Below, piece after piece: positions 25,774 to 34,103 of a stretch of 64,000 nt of DNA (within the stretch, counting starts at the first letter, position 1; each line of letters opens with the position of its first letter). The DNA lies in NCBI RefSeq assembly GCF_002563925.1, contig NZ_PDJD01000001.1:1618973-1682972 (forward strand), given 5' to 3'. This stretch comes from Serinibacter salmoneus. Its GTDB lineage: Bacteria > Actinomycetota > Actinomycetes > Actinomycetales > Beutenbergiaceae. Position numbers and translations under genes: made by a program. The notes under the pieces were generated by a model, which saw nothing but the letters and a program-made list of their open reading frames with translations, ran no database searches and had not been told where the DNA came from.

Positions 25774-26667
25774 TCAGCCCTTGACGGAGCCGGCGGTCAG
25801 CCCGCCGACGATGTACTTCTGCAGGAACAGGAACAGCACCAGCACCGGGATCGAGGTGATCACGGCGCCCGCGGCGAACTGTCCCCAGTTGGCATCCAGG
25901 CGGCTGGAGACCCAGGAGTACAGCCCGACCGCGACCGTCCAGTTCGACTCCGAGACGAGCACGATGCGAGCGATGATGAACTCCGCGAATGTGGACACGA
26001 AGCTCAGCAGCGCCACCACGGCCAGGATCGGGGTCACCAGGCGCAGGATGATCGTCCAGTAGATCTGGGTGTGGGTGGCTCCGTCGATCTTCGCTGCCTC
26101 ATCGAGTTCGGTCGGGATCGTGTTGAAGAACCCGTACATGAGGAACGTGTTCACGCCCAGCGCACCGCCGAGGTACACGCAGATCACGGCGAGCTTGGAG
26201 TCGATACCCAGTGGCGGCCACACATTGCCGAGGGTGTTCAGCAGCAGGAACACCGCCACGAACGCGAGCATCTGCGGGAACATCTGGATGATGAGCAGCG
26301 CCGTCAGGCTGGCGCGGCGGCCCTTGAACCGGAACCGGGAGAACGCGAACGCCGCCGCGGCCCCCATCAGCACGGTGCCGATGGCGGTGGTGGTGGCGAT
26401 CACCAGCGTGTTGCCCACCCAGGTCCAGAACCGCGTCTGGTTGAGCGCCGCGAAGTTGTCGAAGGAGACCGTGCGGAACAACTCGTTCGACCCGGTCAGC
26501 GTCCCGACCGGGTTCAACGCCGCGGAGATCACGTACAGGATCGGCGCGAGCGCGAAGACGAGCATGGCGATGGCGACGATGTGCCGCCAGCCGAGCTCCC
26601 GCATCCACTTCCCGAAGGACATCTTCGGCTGGCCGATCGTGGTCGGTGCCTGCGTCGTCGTGGCCAT
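25774..26667 (-). CDS. malG: maltose/maltodextrin ABC transporter permease MalG
   Basis: Inner-membrane permease with six helices, 297 residues. The EAA loop that docks the ATPase reads DEAAKIDGATHTQIYW at ~192, near the end of the typical MalG sequence. The N-terminus is a short polar tail and the C-terminus ends LTAGSVKG, the usual MalG ending. Its ATG overlaps the malF stop (TGATG at 26667), so the permease pair is translationally coupled. No ABC ATPase gene is nearby. Actinobacteria commonly share one MsiK-type ATPase among sugar transporters, which is the likely solution here. Confidence 0.94.
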   Translation of the reverse strand: MATTTQAPTTIGQPKMSFGKWMRELGWRHIVAIAMLVFALAPILYVISAALNPVGTLTGSNELFRTVSFDNFAALNQTRFWTWVGNTLVIATTTAIGTVLMGAAAAFAFSRFRFKGRRASLTALLIIQMFPQMLAFVAVFLLLNTLGNVWPPLGIDSKLAVICVYLGGALGVNTFLMYGFFNTIPTELDEAAKIDGATHTQIYWTIILRLVTPILAVVALLSFVSTFAEFIIARIVLVSESNWTVAVGLYSWVSSRLDANWGQFAAGAVITSIPVLVLFLFLQKYIVGGLTAGSVKG

Positions 26668-28259
26668 CAGTTGACCTCCTCGAGCTTGCGGGTCTGCCGG
26701 AAGGCAATGGCGGAGATCACACCGACGATCACGAAGATCATGATCGACAGGGCGCTCGCCAGGCCGTAGTTGGTCGGTTCACCGCCGGAGATCCCGGAGA
26801 TCTTGTAGACCATCGAGATCAGGATGTCGGTGTGACCCAGGCTGGTGGTCGGCGAGAAGCTCGGACCACCGCCCGTGAGCATGTAGATCAGCGTGAAGTT
26901 GTTGAAGTTGAAGGCGAACGAGCTGATCAGCAGCGGCGCGGTGGAGACCAGCAGCAGCGGCAACGTGATGGACCGCCAGGTGCGCAGCGGCCCGGCGCCG
27001 TCGATCTTCGCCGCCTCCATCACGTCCCCGGGAAGTGCCTGCAGCGCGCCCGTGGTGATGAGGAACATGTAGGGGTACCCGAGCCAGAGGTTCACGAACA
27101 GGATCGTGAACTTCGCCAGGAACGGGTCGGTGAGCCACGGGATCTCCGCGCCCCCGAGCAGGATCTGGTTGATCGCCCCGAACCTGGTGTTGAACAGACC
27201 GGCGAAGATCAGCGCCGAGATGAAGCCCGGGATGGCATAGGGCAGGATCAGCAGACTGCGGTAGACCTTCTGACCGCGCATCCCCGGCTTGTTCATCGCG
27301 ATAGCGACGAGCAGCCCCAGCAGGAATGTCAGCGCCACCGAGAGGAATGCCTGCACGAAGGTCCACGCGGTGATCTGGTAGAAGTACCCCGCCAGCGTGG
27401 GGTTCGTGAACGCCTCGGTGTAGTTCTCCAGGCCGACGGTCACCCGCCAGCCCACGTTGAGTTTCGAGCCGTCCTCGGCCTCGAACTGCCCCTCGTCGTT
27501 GGGGGTGTAGACCACACCGGTCTCGGTGTTGGTCATCGTGTCGGCCTCGGGGTCCCATTCCAGGGTCGAGGTGTACACGTAGCCGGTGCGGCCGTCGGTG
27601 GTGCGGATGGAACCGGACTCCGGGTCCTCGTCGATGCTCACGCGCAGATCGACCACGGCCTGCTGATCGGCGATGATCGCCTGCCGGTCCAGGATGTCCC
27701 ATCCGGGCACCTCGGTGATCGCGCCGTCGGTGACGACCGCATCGTCCACCACCGACAGCGGGTCCTCGGCCGTGCCGACCTCCACCGTGTCGTCCTCCAG
27801 GACGGCGAACCCGAGTTCGCCGCCCTGCTGCACCACGGCCAGAGGGTAGGCGGGGGAATCGGGCAGGCGTACCTCGTTCTGCTGCAGCAGCGCGGTGATC
27901 GCCTGGTCCTTGGTGGAGTTGTGCCCCTGACCGTAGTTGGTGAAGGACACATACAGCGTGTACCCCATGGTGAACAACTGGAAGATCAGCAGGAACACCA
28001 GACCGGGGAAGACGTACTTCAGCGCGAGGGTGCGGCGCGCGAAGAAGACCCAGTTCGCGGCCACCAGGAGGCCGACCATCACCCACAGGATCCCCATCGA
28101 GTCCTGCTGCAACGCAGCGAGGATGATGAAGATGCCGAAGGCGTTGACGGCGGCCATCAGCGCGAGCTTCACGAGGAAGCCCTTGCCGAAGTTCGTGGCG
28201 TGGGACTGCGGGCGGGGGCGCGACGTGCGCGGTTTCTCGAGGGTGCTGGGGGAACTCAC
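26667..28259 (-). CDS. malF: maltose/maltodextrin ABC transporter permease MalF
   Basis: 530 residues, long as expected for MalF. An N-terminal region of about three helices (~30-105) is followed by a large extracytoplasmic P2-like insert (~108-285, acidic and polar, with DDTVEVGTAEDPL and TTDGRTGYVYTS). Five further helices contain the EAA loop MEAAKIDGAGPLRTWR at ~417. The insert contacts the binding protein in the E. coli system. It follows malE after a strong hairpin (28283-28317) that may limit read-through, so that more MalE than permease is made. Confidence 0.94.
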   Translation of the reverse strand: MSSPSTLEKPRTSRPRPQSHATNFGKGFLVKLALMAAVNAFGIFIILAALQQDSMGILWVMVGLLVAANWVFFARRTLALKYVFPGLVFLLIFQLFTMGYTLYVSFTNYGQGHNSTKDQAITALLQQNEVRLPDSPAYPLAVVQQGGELGFAVLEDDTVEVGTAEDPLSVVDDAVVTDGAITEVPGWDILDRQAIIADQQAVVDLRVSIDEDPESGSIRTTDGRTGYVYTSTLEWDPEADTMTNTETGVVYTPNDEGQFEAEDGSKLNVGWRVTVGLENYTEAFTNPTLAGYFYQITAWTFVQAFLSVALTFLLGLLVAIAMNKPGMRGQKVYRSLLILPYAIPGFISALIFAGLFNTRFGAINQILLGGAEIPWLTDPFLAKFTILFVNLWLGYPYMFLITTGALQALPGDVMEAAKIDGAGPLRTWRSITLPLLLVSTAPLLISSFAFNFNNFTLIYMLTGGGPSFSPTTSLGHTDILISMVYKISGISGGEPTNYGLASALSIMIFVIVGVISAIAFRQTRKLEEVN

Positions 28260-28282
28260 GGGGGACCTCCGGGGGGCCCGAA

Positions 28283-28317
28283 GGCGCCGGGCCGCATCAG
28301 TGATGCGTCCCGGCGCC
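28283..28317 (-). terminator. intercistronic hairpin between malE and malF
   Basis: Stem GGCGCCGGG/CCCGGCGCC enclosing a second stem GCATCA/TGATGC. No T-run follows on the minus strand. It probably stabilises the 3' end of malE mRNA or attenuates malFG. Confidence 0.75.
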
Positions 28318-28334
28318 GTTCGTGGTCGAGGTGA

Positions 28335-29609
28335 TCAGCCGCCGATGGCGGACTGGATCTCCGTGGCCATGGTCTCCCAGGAACTGACCGGGTCGGCGCC
28401 GTTGATGATCGCGGCCTCGGTCTTGCCCCACGGCGTCCACACCGATCCCATCTCCGGGATGGAGGGCATCGGGTCGGCGCCCTCACCGGCGGCGATGAAG
28501 CCGGCGGTGATCGGGTCCTCGGCTGCGACGTCGGCGGCGGCGATCAGCGCCGGCGGGCGGTCACCGGCCTCGTACAGGGCGAGCTGGGCATCCTCGCTGG
28601 AGAGGTAGTTCACGAGGAAGTCGTTGGCCAGCAGTGCGTTCTGGCTCTGCGCGCTGAGGTAGAAGCCCTGGACGCCGGCGAACGGCACCGCGCTCTCGCC
28701 GCCGGCGCTCGGGACCGGGTCCACGGCGACGTTCAGGTCACCGAAGGAGTCCAGCATCCACGGGCCACCGACGATGAACGGGGACTTGCCGGTGGCGAAG
28801 GCGTCGACCGCGACATCGTAGGTGATGTTCTGGTCGAACACGCCGGTGCCCGACTGTCCGTTGTCGTAGAGGAACTGCGCGAAGTTCTGGCCAGCCTCGT
28901 CACCGATGATCAGGTCGGTGGAGTAGGACCCGTCGTCGTTCTTCGCGAAGATGCCGGAGCCGAAGGAGGCCTGCAGCGGGTAGAAGGTGTACGGGTCGCC
29001 GTCCTCGCCGTTCATCTGGATGACGAAGGGGTACTCGGTCCCGGCGGCCTCGCCGGCGGCGATCATCTCGTCCCAGGTGGCGGGGGCGTCGGGCGCGAGG
29101 TCGGTGTTGCGGATGAGGCCGAGGTTCTCGATCGCGTACGGCAGCGCGTAGACCTGGCCGTCGTAGGTGAAGGCCTCCACCGCGGTGGTCTCGAAGTCAG
29201 AGGCCGTGGCGCCGAGCTCGACCGGGGCGACCACGCCGTTGGCGGTGAGCTCACCCAGCCAGTCGTGGGCGCCCACCGTGATGTCCGGGCCCTCGCCCGT
29301 GGGGACCTGGGCCAGGAAGTCGGTGCGGATGTCCTCGAAGTTCTTCAGGACGAGTTCCACCTCGGTGCCGGTCTCGTCCGTGAAGGTGGTCGCGGCGTCG
29401 GCCACGGCGGCCTGACGGGTCTCGTCGACCCAGACCGTGATGGAGCCGCCGCCTCCGGCGGACTCGGTGGTCTCCTCCTCGGCAGCGCTCGTCTCCTCGC
29501 TGCTGGAATCCGTGGCGTCCGTTGTCGCCTCGGACGAGCTGTCGCTGCCGCAGGCAGTGAGCAGCAGGGCAGCCGATGCGACGGCGGCCGTGATGATGGT
29601 CTTGCGCAT
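28335..29609 (-). CDS. malE: maltose/maltodextrin ABC transporter substrate-binding lipoprotein MalE
   Basis: 424 residues. The lipoprotein signal peptide has the lipobox LLTAC, with the lipidated Cys at ~20, and the chain is tethered by an acidic Ser/Thr/Glu linker (~22-55). The binding-protein fold begins GGSITVWVDE, with typical MalE stretches AHDWLGELTANGVVAPVE, YALPYAIENLGLIRN and FIVGGPWMLDS. It is the first gene of the malEFG operon and divergent from a LacI-type repressor. The ATG at 29609 has GAGGAAG 8 bases upstream. Maltodextrin specificity is inferred from the locus. Confidence 0.94.
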   Translation of the reverse strand: MRKTIITAAVASAALLLTACGSDSSSEATTDATDSSSEETSAAEEETTESAGGGGSITVWVDETRQAAVADAATTFTDETGTEVELVLKNFEDIRTDFLAQVPTGEGPDITVGAHDWLGELTANGVVAPVELGATASDFETTAVEAFTYDGQVYALPYAIENLGLIRNTDLAPDAPATWDEMIAAGEAAGTEYPFVIQMNGEDGDPYTFYPLQASFGSGIFAKNDDGSYSTDLIIGDEAGQNFAQFLYDNGQSGTGVFDQNITYDVAVDAFATGKSPFIVGGPWMLDSFGDLNVAVDPVPSAGGESAVPFAGVQGFYLSAQSQNALLANDFLVNYLSSEDAQLALYEAGDRPPALIAAADVAAEDPITAGFIAAGEGADPMPSIPEMGSVWTPWGKTEAAIINGADPVSSWETMATEIQSAIGG

Positions 29610-29691
29610 GGGGTGATCTTCCTCCGATCGAGTCCTCAGTGACCCGCCCGAGAGCTCGGGCTGACGCGTCTCTGCGATGCCCCTCACGCTA

Positions 29692-29801
29692 CTGCAACTT
29701 TCTGCAAGCCGCGCGCCGAACGGTCCGCCGTGTCCGGATCGTGATGTATTGCAGGATGAATCCGTGGCGCACATCACAGTCCGGTCACGCCTGGGCTGCA
29801 A
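29692..29801. promoter_or_regulatory. cluster of CTGCAA/TTGCAG operators between malE and the LacI gene
   Basis: CTGCAA occurs at 29692-29697, 29702-29707 (one helical turn apart) and 29796-29801, and the reverse form TTGCAG at 29749-29754. Actinobacterial MalR proteins bind TTGCAG-type repeats. This is the likely control region of the divergent genes; the rest of the 270-bp gap shows no other clear signal. Confidence 0.65.
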
Positions 29802-29879
29802 GCGCGTGGAACTTTGCGGTAGGTTTGCGGTCACCTCGAAAGGTGCACGGGCGCATCGAATGACGAAGGAGAACCCCGG

Positions 29880-30902
29880 ATGAGCAATGAAGAGGTGCCA
29901 CGCACCCGATTGGCGGATCTCGCCGCTCACTCGGGCGTGAGCACGGCGACCGTCTCACGGGTGCTCAATCGCAAGCCGGGGGTTGCCGAGTCCACTCGCC
30001 AGGCCGTGTACCACGCCCTGGACATGCTCGGGTACGAGCGACCCCACCGCGGCCCGAACGAGTCGGCCGGCCTCGTCGGACTCATCGTGCCCGAGCTCAG
30101 CAATCCGGTGTTCCCCGCGTTCGCGCAGGCCATCGAGACCTCGCTGGCGCACCACTCCTTCACCCCCCTGCTGTGCACCCAGACCACCAGCGGGGTCTCC
30201 GAGGACGAGTACGTGGAGACCCTCCTCGCCTCCAACGTGGCCGGCATCGTGTTCGTCAACGGCTTGCACGCCGACGCACAGGCACCCTTGACGCGTTACA
30301 ACCGGCTGACCCAGCGGGCCGTGCCCTACGTGCTGATCAACGGACCTCGGGAGGAACTCCCCGCGCCGCAGGTCAGCGTGGACGAGGAACTCGGGATGGA
30401 CCTCGCCGTGCGGCACCTGGTGGCCATGGGGCATCGCCGCATCGCGCTCGCCGTCGGCCCCGATCGTCTGATCCCGGCGGTGCGCAAGCGCGAGGGCTTC
30501 ACCGCCGCGGTGCGCAAGTACATCGGGGACACCTGCGACGTGCGGGTGCAGACCTCCCTGTTCACCGTGGAGGGTGGCGAGGCCTCAGCCCGCACGCTCC
30601 TACGCGAGGGCGCCACCGCCATCGTGTGCGGGAGCGACCTCATGGCGCTCGGCGCGATCCGCGCCATCAACCAAGCCGGGCTGCGCGTCCCCGAGGACAT
30701 CTCCGTGATCGGCTTCGACGACTCCCTGTTCATGCGGTTCACCGAGCCGAACCTCACCACCCTGCGCCAGCCCGTGGAGACGATGAGCCAGGCCGTCGTG
30801 GACCTGCTCATCGGCGCGATGGACGGCCGGGAGTCCAGCACCGACCTGCGCTTCGCCCCCGAACTGATCGTGCGCGGGTCGACGGCGAAGGTCCCGGGGT
30901 AG
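29880..30902 (+). CDS. LacI-family repressor, MalR-like
   Basis: 340 residues. An N-terminal helix-turn-helix (TRLADLAAHSGVSTATVSRVLN) is followed by the hinge helix (STRQAVYHALDMLGYER) and a periplasmic-binding-like effector domain with VGLIVPELSNPVFPAFAQAIE, GHRRIALAVGP and ISVIGFDDS. ATG 29880 follows GAAGGAG. It is divergent from malE, so it most likely represses malEFG and perhaps the GH13 gene in the absence of maltodextrin. The inducer is inferred. The gene's 3' end is inside a strong terminator. Confidence 0.93.
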   Translation: MSNEEVPRTRLADLAAHSGVSTATVSRVLNRKPGVAESTRQAVYHALDMLGYERPHRGPNESAGLVGLIVPELSNPVFPAFAQAIETSLAHHSFTPLLCTQTTSGVSEDEYVETLLASNVAGIVFVNGLHADAQAPLTRYNRLTQRAVPYVLINGPREELPAPQVSVDEELGMDLAVRHLVAMGHRRIALAVGPDRLIPAVRKREGFTAAVRKYIGDTCDVRVQTSLFTVEGGEASARTLLREGATAIVCGSDLMALGAIRAINQAGLRVPEDISVIGFDDSLFMRFTEPNLTTLRQPVETMSQAVVDLLIGAMDGRESSTDLRFAPELIVRGSTAKVPG

Positions 30903-30917
30903 GGACCCTCGCCGTCG
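30880..30917. terminator. bidirectional terminator overlapping the LacI gene end
   Basis: CGACGGCGA-a-GGTCCC pairs with GGGACC-c-TCGCCGTCG around a 6-base loop: 15 pairs with one mismatch. It serves both convergent genes. Confidence 0.8.
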
Positions 30918-30921
30918 CCTG

Positions 30922-32589
30922 CTACAGACCCAGGGCCTCGCGCATCTCCCCCGAGATGAGCGCCAGCCGCTGGCTGGCCTCGGCGCGAGGAATCACCTCG
31001 CCCGCCTCCAGCACCACCTCGAGGTAGCACTTCAACTTCGGCTCGGTGCCCGAGGGCCGCACGATCACGCGGTCATCCGCCTGCGTGAGCAGCAGCAGCC
31101 CGTCGGTGGGTGGCAGGTCCTCACTGCCCTGTGCCAAGTCCACGACCTGCACCACGGGGGCGCCCGCCAGCGTCGTCGGCGGCTGGGCGCGCAGCCGGGC
31201 CATCGCAGCGGGAATCAGGGAGAGGTCCTGCACCCGGATGCTGAGCGGCGCCGTCGCGTACAGGCCATAGGCCCTGGCCATGCGGTCCAGTTCGTCCTGC
31301 ACCGTCAAACCCCGCGCCGCCAGGTCCTCCACGAGCGTCACCACGCGCACCGCCGCACCGATGCCGTCCTTGTCCCGCACCGCCGAAGGATCCGTGCAGT
31401 ACCCGATCGCCTCCTCGTACCCGAAGCGGATGTCCGGCGTGCGGGCGATCCACTTGAAGCCGGTCAGGGTCGCGGCCGAGCGCAGCCCGTGAGCCTGCGC
31501 GATCCGGGCCAGGAGCCGGCTGGAGACGATGGAGGAGGCCAACACCTCGCCGTCACGGCCGGCATCCGCGGCCGCCTGCTCACCCAGCAGTGCGCCGATC
31601 TCATCCCCCGTGAGCTGACGCCACGAGCCGTCCGGCTGCGGGATGGCCATAGAGCAGCGGTCGGCATCGGGGTCCAGCGCCACCACCACGTCCGCCTCGA
31701 CCTGTCCTGCGAGCTCGATCGCCAGATCGATCGCGCCCGGCTCCTCGGGGTTGGGGAAGCTCACCGTCGGGAAATCCGGGTCCGGGTCGAACTGACTGGT
31801 CACCGGATGCACGTCGGTGACACCGGCCTGGGCGAAGACGTCCACCGCGACAGCGCCGCCCACGCCGTGCAGCGGGGTGAGCACAACGCGGGTGCGCGAC
31901 TCCTGCTCGCTGGTGCGGTGGGAGGCCATACGCGCCGTGTACTGCGTGAGGATCCCGGCGTCGACCTCCTCGATCCGGTCGCGATCGCGCGGCACCAGGT
32001 CCGCGGGCGGGGCCTGCTCGATGCGCTCGGCGATGCCGGCGTCCGCCGGGGGCACGATCTGCACGCCGTTGCCGTTCTCGTCACTCGCGCGGCCACCGAG
32101 GTAGACCTTGTAGCCGTTGTCCGCGGGCGGGTTGTGCGAGGCCGTGACCATCACGCCCGCGTCGGCGTTGAGAGCCCGCACCGCGTAGGCGGTCACCGGG
32201 GTGGGTTGGCGCGGGGGCAGGGCCAGCGCGGTCAGGCCCGCGCCCGAGAGCACCTCGAGGGTGGCGGCGTAGAACTCCGCCGACCCGTGGCGCGCGTCGC
32301 AGCCCACGACCACCCGGGCGTCCTCGCCCACGGTCTCGCGCAGGTAGGCGGCCAGGCCCGCGGTGGCGCGGGTCACCACGGCGACGTTCATCCGGTTCTC
32401 CCCGGCGCCGACCCGGCCGCGCAGCCCGGCGGTCCCGAAGGTGAGGGGCCCGGCGAAGCGGTCCGCGAGATCGGCGAGCGCGGCCTCGTCGCCACGCTCG
32501 GCGGCCTCGATCACCGCGGCCAACTCCTCGCGGGTGCTCGGGTCCGGGTCGTGCGCCAGCCACTCGCGGGCGGGGGTCAAATCGGTCAC
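30922..32589 (-). CDS. phosphohexomutase (phosphomannomutase/phosphoglucomutase family)
   Basis: 555 residues, the long PMM/PGM form. Signatures: FGTAGLRGRVGAGENRMN near the N-terminus, VMVTASHNPPADNGYKVY with the phospho-Ser at ~147, the metal loop ALDPDADRCS at ~300, FGYEEAIGY as the sugar-binding loop and RPSGTEPKLKCYLE as the phosphate-binding site. It interconverts hexose-1- and -6-phosphates and so could feed glucose-1-phosphate from maltodextrin breakdown into glycolysis. GTG 32589 is preferred to the one at 32598 because AAGGAG lies 8 bases away. Substrate preference cannot be decided from the sequence. Confidence 0.92.
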   Translation of the reverse strand: MTDLTPAREWLAHDPDPSTREELAAVIEAAERGDEAALADLADRFAGPLTFGTAGLRGRVGAGENRMNVAVVTRATAGLAAYLRETVGEDARVVVGCDARHGSAEFYAATLEVLSGAGLTALALPPRQPTPVTAYAVRALNADAGVMVTASHNPPADNGYKVYLGGRASDENGNGVQIVPPADAGIAERIEQAPPADLVPRDRDRIEEVDAGILTQYTARMASHRTSEQESRTRVVLTPLHGVGGAVAVDVFAQAGVTDVHPVTSQFDPDPDFPTVSFPNPEEPGAIDLAIELAGQVEADVVVALDPDADRCSMAIPQPDGSWRQLTGDEIGALLGEQAAADAGRDGEVLASSIVSSRLLARIAQAHGLRSAATLTGFKWIARTPDIRFGYEEAIGYCTDPSAVRDKDGIGAAVRVVTLVEDLAARGLTVQDELDRMARAYGLYATAPLSIRVQDLSLIPAAMARLRAQPPTTLAGAPVVQVVDLAQGSEDLPPTDGLLLLTQADDRVIVRPSGTEPKLKCYLEVVLEAGEVIPRAEASQRLALISGEMREALGL

Positions 32590-32685
32590 GACGTCCACTC
32601 CTTCGTTCGGTCGTTGCTACGGGCGGTGAGATGGCCGCCCCGGGAGGCTACGCCGTCGGGCACGGCGATGCCTAGTCGGCGCGCG

Positions 32686-33873
32686 TCAACCGCCGGAGAC
32701 ACTGAGCTCGGCCTGCGCCAGCAGGGCGGCCAGGCGCCCGTCGATCTCCCGGGAGTCCAGCCAGCCCTCGGGCAGGTGTGGGACCTTCGGGGAGCCCGCG
32801 CGGCCACGCTTGCCCTCGGCGGCCTCCCCGGGGTAGGGCGCGTCCAGGTCGAGGTCGGCGAGCTTGGCGTCCAGGTCCGCCAGGGAGTCCACCAGGGCCA
32901 GGGCACGGCGCGCGTCGCCGCCCGCCGGGTAGCCCTTGAGGTACCAGGCCATGTGCTTGCGCAGCTCGCGCAGGGCGCGGTCCTCCTCCCCCATGTGGTC
33001 CACCATGAGTTCCGCGTGGCGGCGCAGCACACCGGCGACCTCCCGCAGCCTGGGGCGCACCCGCACCTCACTGCCCGCGAATCCCGCCACCAGATCGGTG
33101 AACAGCCACGGCCGGCCCTGGCAGCCGCGGCCGACCACCACGCCGTCGCACCCGGTCTGCTCCACCATCGCCAGCGCATCCTCCGCGGACCAGATGTCGC
33201 CGTTGCCGAGCACCGGGATGTCCGTGATCGCCTCCTTCAGGCGGGCGATCGCGTCCCAGTGCGCGGTTCCGGAGTAGTGCTCGGCAGCGGTGCGGCCGTG
33301 CAGCGCGACCCACGCGACCCCGGCATCGCGCGCGGAGCGGGCGGCATCGAGGTAGGTGAGGTGGTCCTCGTCGATCCCCATCCGCATCTTCACGGTGATG
33401 GGCACCTCGCCCGCCTCCTGCACGGCACCCCGCACGATGGCGGCGAACAGGTCCCGCTTCCAGGGCAGCACCGCTCCCCCGCCACGCTTGGTGACCTTGG
33501 GCACCGGGCACCCGAAGTTCAGGTCGATGTGGTCGGCGCGGTCCTCGGAGACCAGCATCCGCACCGCGGCGCGCACGGTGGCGGGGTCCACGCCGTAGAG
33601 CTGCACGCTGCGGACCTTCTCGCCCGGCGCTGCCTGGATGATCCGCATGGACTCGGGGGTGCGCTCCACGAGGGCGCGGGAGGTCACCATCTCGGAGACG
33701 AAGATGCCCTCGGGTACATCGGTGGCGTGGATGGCGGGCGCCTGCTCGGGGGTGGGGAGCCCGGCGCGGGCGGCCTCCTGGCACAACTGCCGGAACGGCG
33801 CGTTCGTGACGCCCGCCATGGGGGCGAGCACCACGGGCGTGCCGAGCGTGTAGCGGCCGAGGGACAGAGTCAC
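32686..33873 (-). CDS. dusB: tRNA-dihydrouridine synthase
   Basis: FMN enzyme that reduces uridines in tRNA. 395 residues. VVLAPMAGVTNAPFRQL starts the TIM barrel. The catalytic Cys is in IDLNFGCPVPKVTKRGGGA, followed by VKMRMGID, LHGRTAAEHYSG and VLGNGDIWS, VVVGRGCQGRPW as the FMN phosphate site. A C-terminal helical tRNA-binding domain has an extra Lys/Gly-rich stretch. The start is GTG at 33873. It is flanked upstream by the first copy of hairpin family 2. Confidence 0.94.
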   Translation of the reverse strand: MTLSLGRYTLGTPVVLAPMAGVTNAPFRQLCQEAARAGLPTPEQAPAIHATDVPEGIFVSEMVTSRALVERTPESMRIIQAAPGEKVRSVQLYGVDPATVRAAVRMLVSEDRADHIDLNFGCPVPKVTKRGGGAVLPWKRDLFAAIVRGAVQEAGEVPITVKMRMGIDEDHLTYLDAARSARDAGVAWVALHGRTAAEHYSGTAHWDAIARLKEAITDIPVLGNGDIWSAEDALAMVEQTGCDGVVVGRGCQGRPWLFTDLVAGFAGSEVRVRPRLREVAGVLRRHAELMVDHMGEEDRALRELRKHMAWYLKGYPAGGDARRALALVDSLADLDAKLADLDLDAPYPGEAAEGKRGRAGSPKVPHLPEGWLDSREIDGRLAALLAQAELSVSGG

Positions 33874-33920
33874 CGGGAGATTCTTTCATGTGCGCGCCGA
33901 GCAGGCCCCACAGCCGGCGA

Positions 33921-33981
33921 GAGAGTCTGATGCGCGCGAGAGAGCCTCGTTCACGGACTCTCTCGTGTGAATCAGACTCTC
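33921..33981. repeat. long imperfect hairpin, family 2, copy 1
   Basis: Outer stem GAGAGTCTGAT/ATCAGACTCTC (11 bp), 5x5 internal loop, inner stem CGAGAGAG/CTCTCTCG (8 bp), 13-base loop. It lies in the 230-bp gap between dusB and the DUF559-type gene. Shares the CGAGAGAG core with copy 2. Confidence 0.85.
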
Positions 33982-34103
33982 CCACCGGGATGTCCCGTCA
34001 GCATCACGATGCGAGCTGTCCCCAACCGGCCCGCAACAGCCCTCCGCAGTCCGTGTGCACAGGTCAGCGGCGGACCGAGCGCGCCGGAGTCACGCTGTGT
34101 GCC

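Noticed and set aside
26646-28334. Plus-strand open frame opposite malF
   Set aside because: It mirrors MalF codons and lacks a ribosome site or recognisable domain.
31489-33930. 813-codon plus-strand frame opposite the mutase and dusB
   Set aside because: Both minus-strand genes have complete catalytic motifs; the plus reading is Arg/His/Gly-rich shadow.
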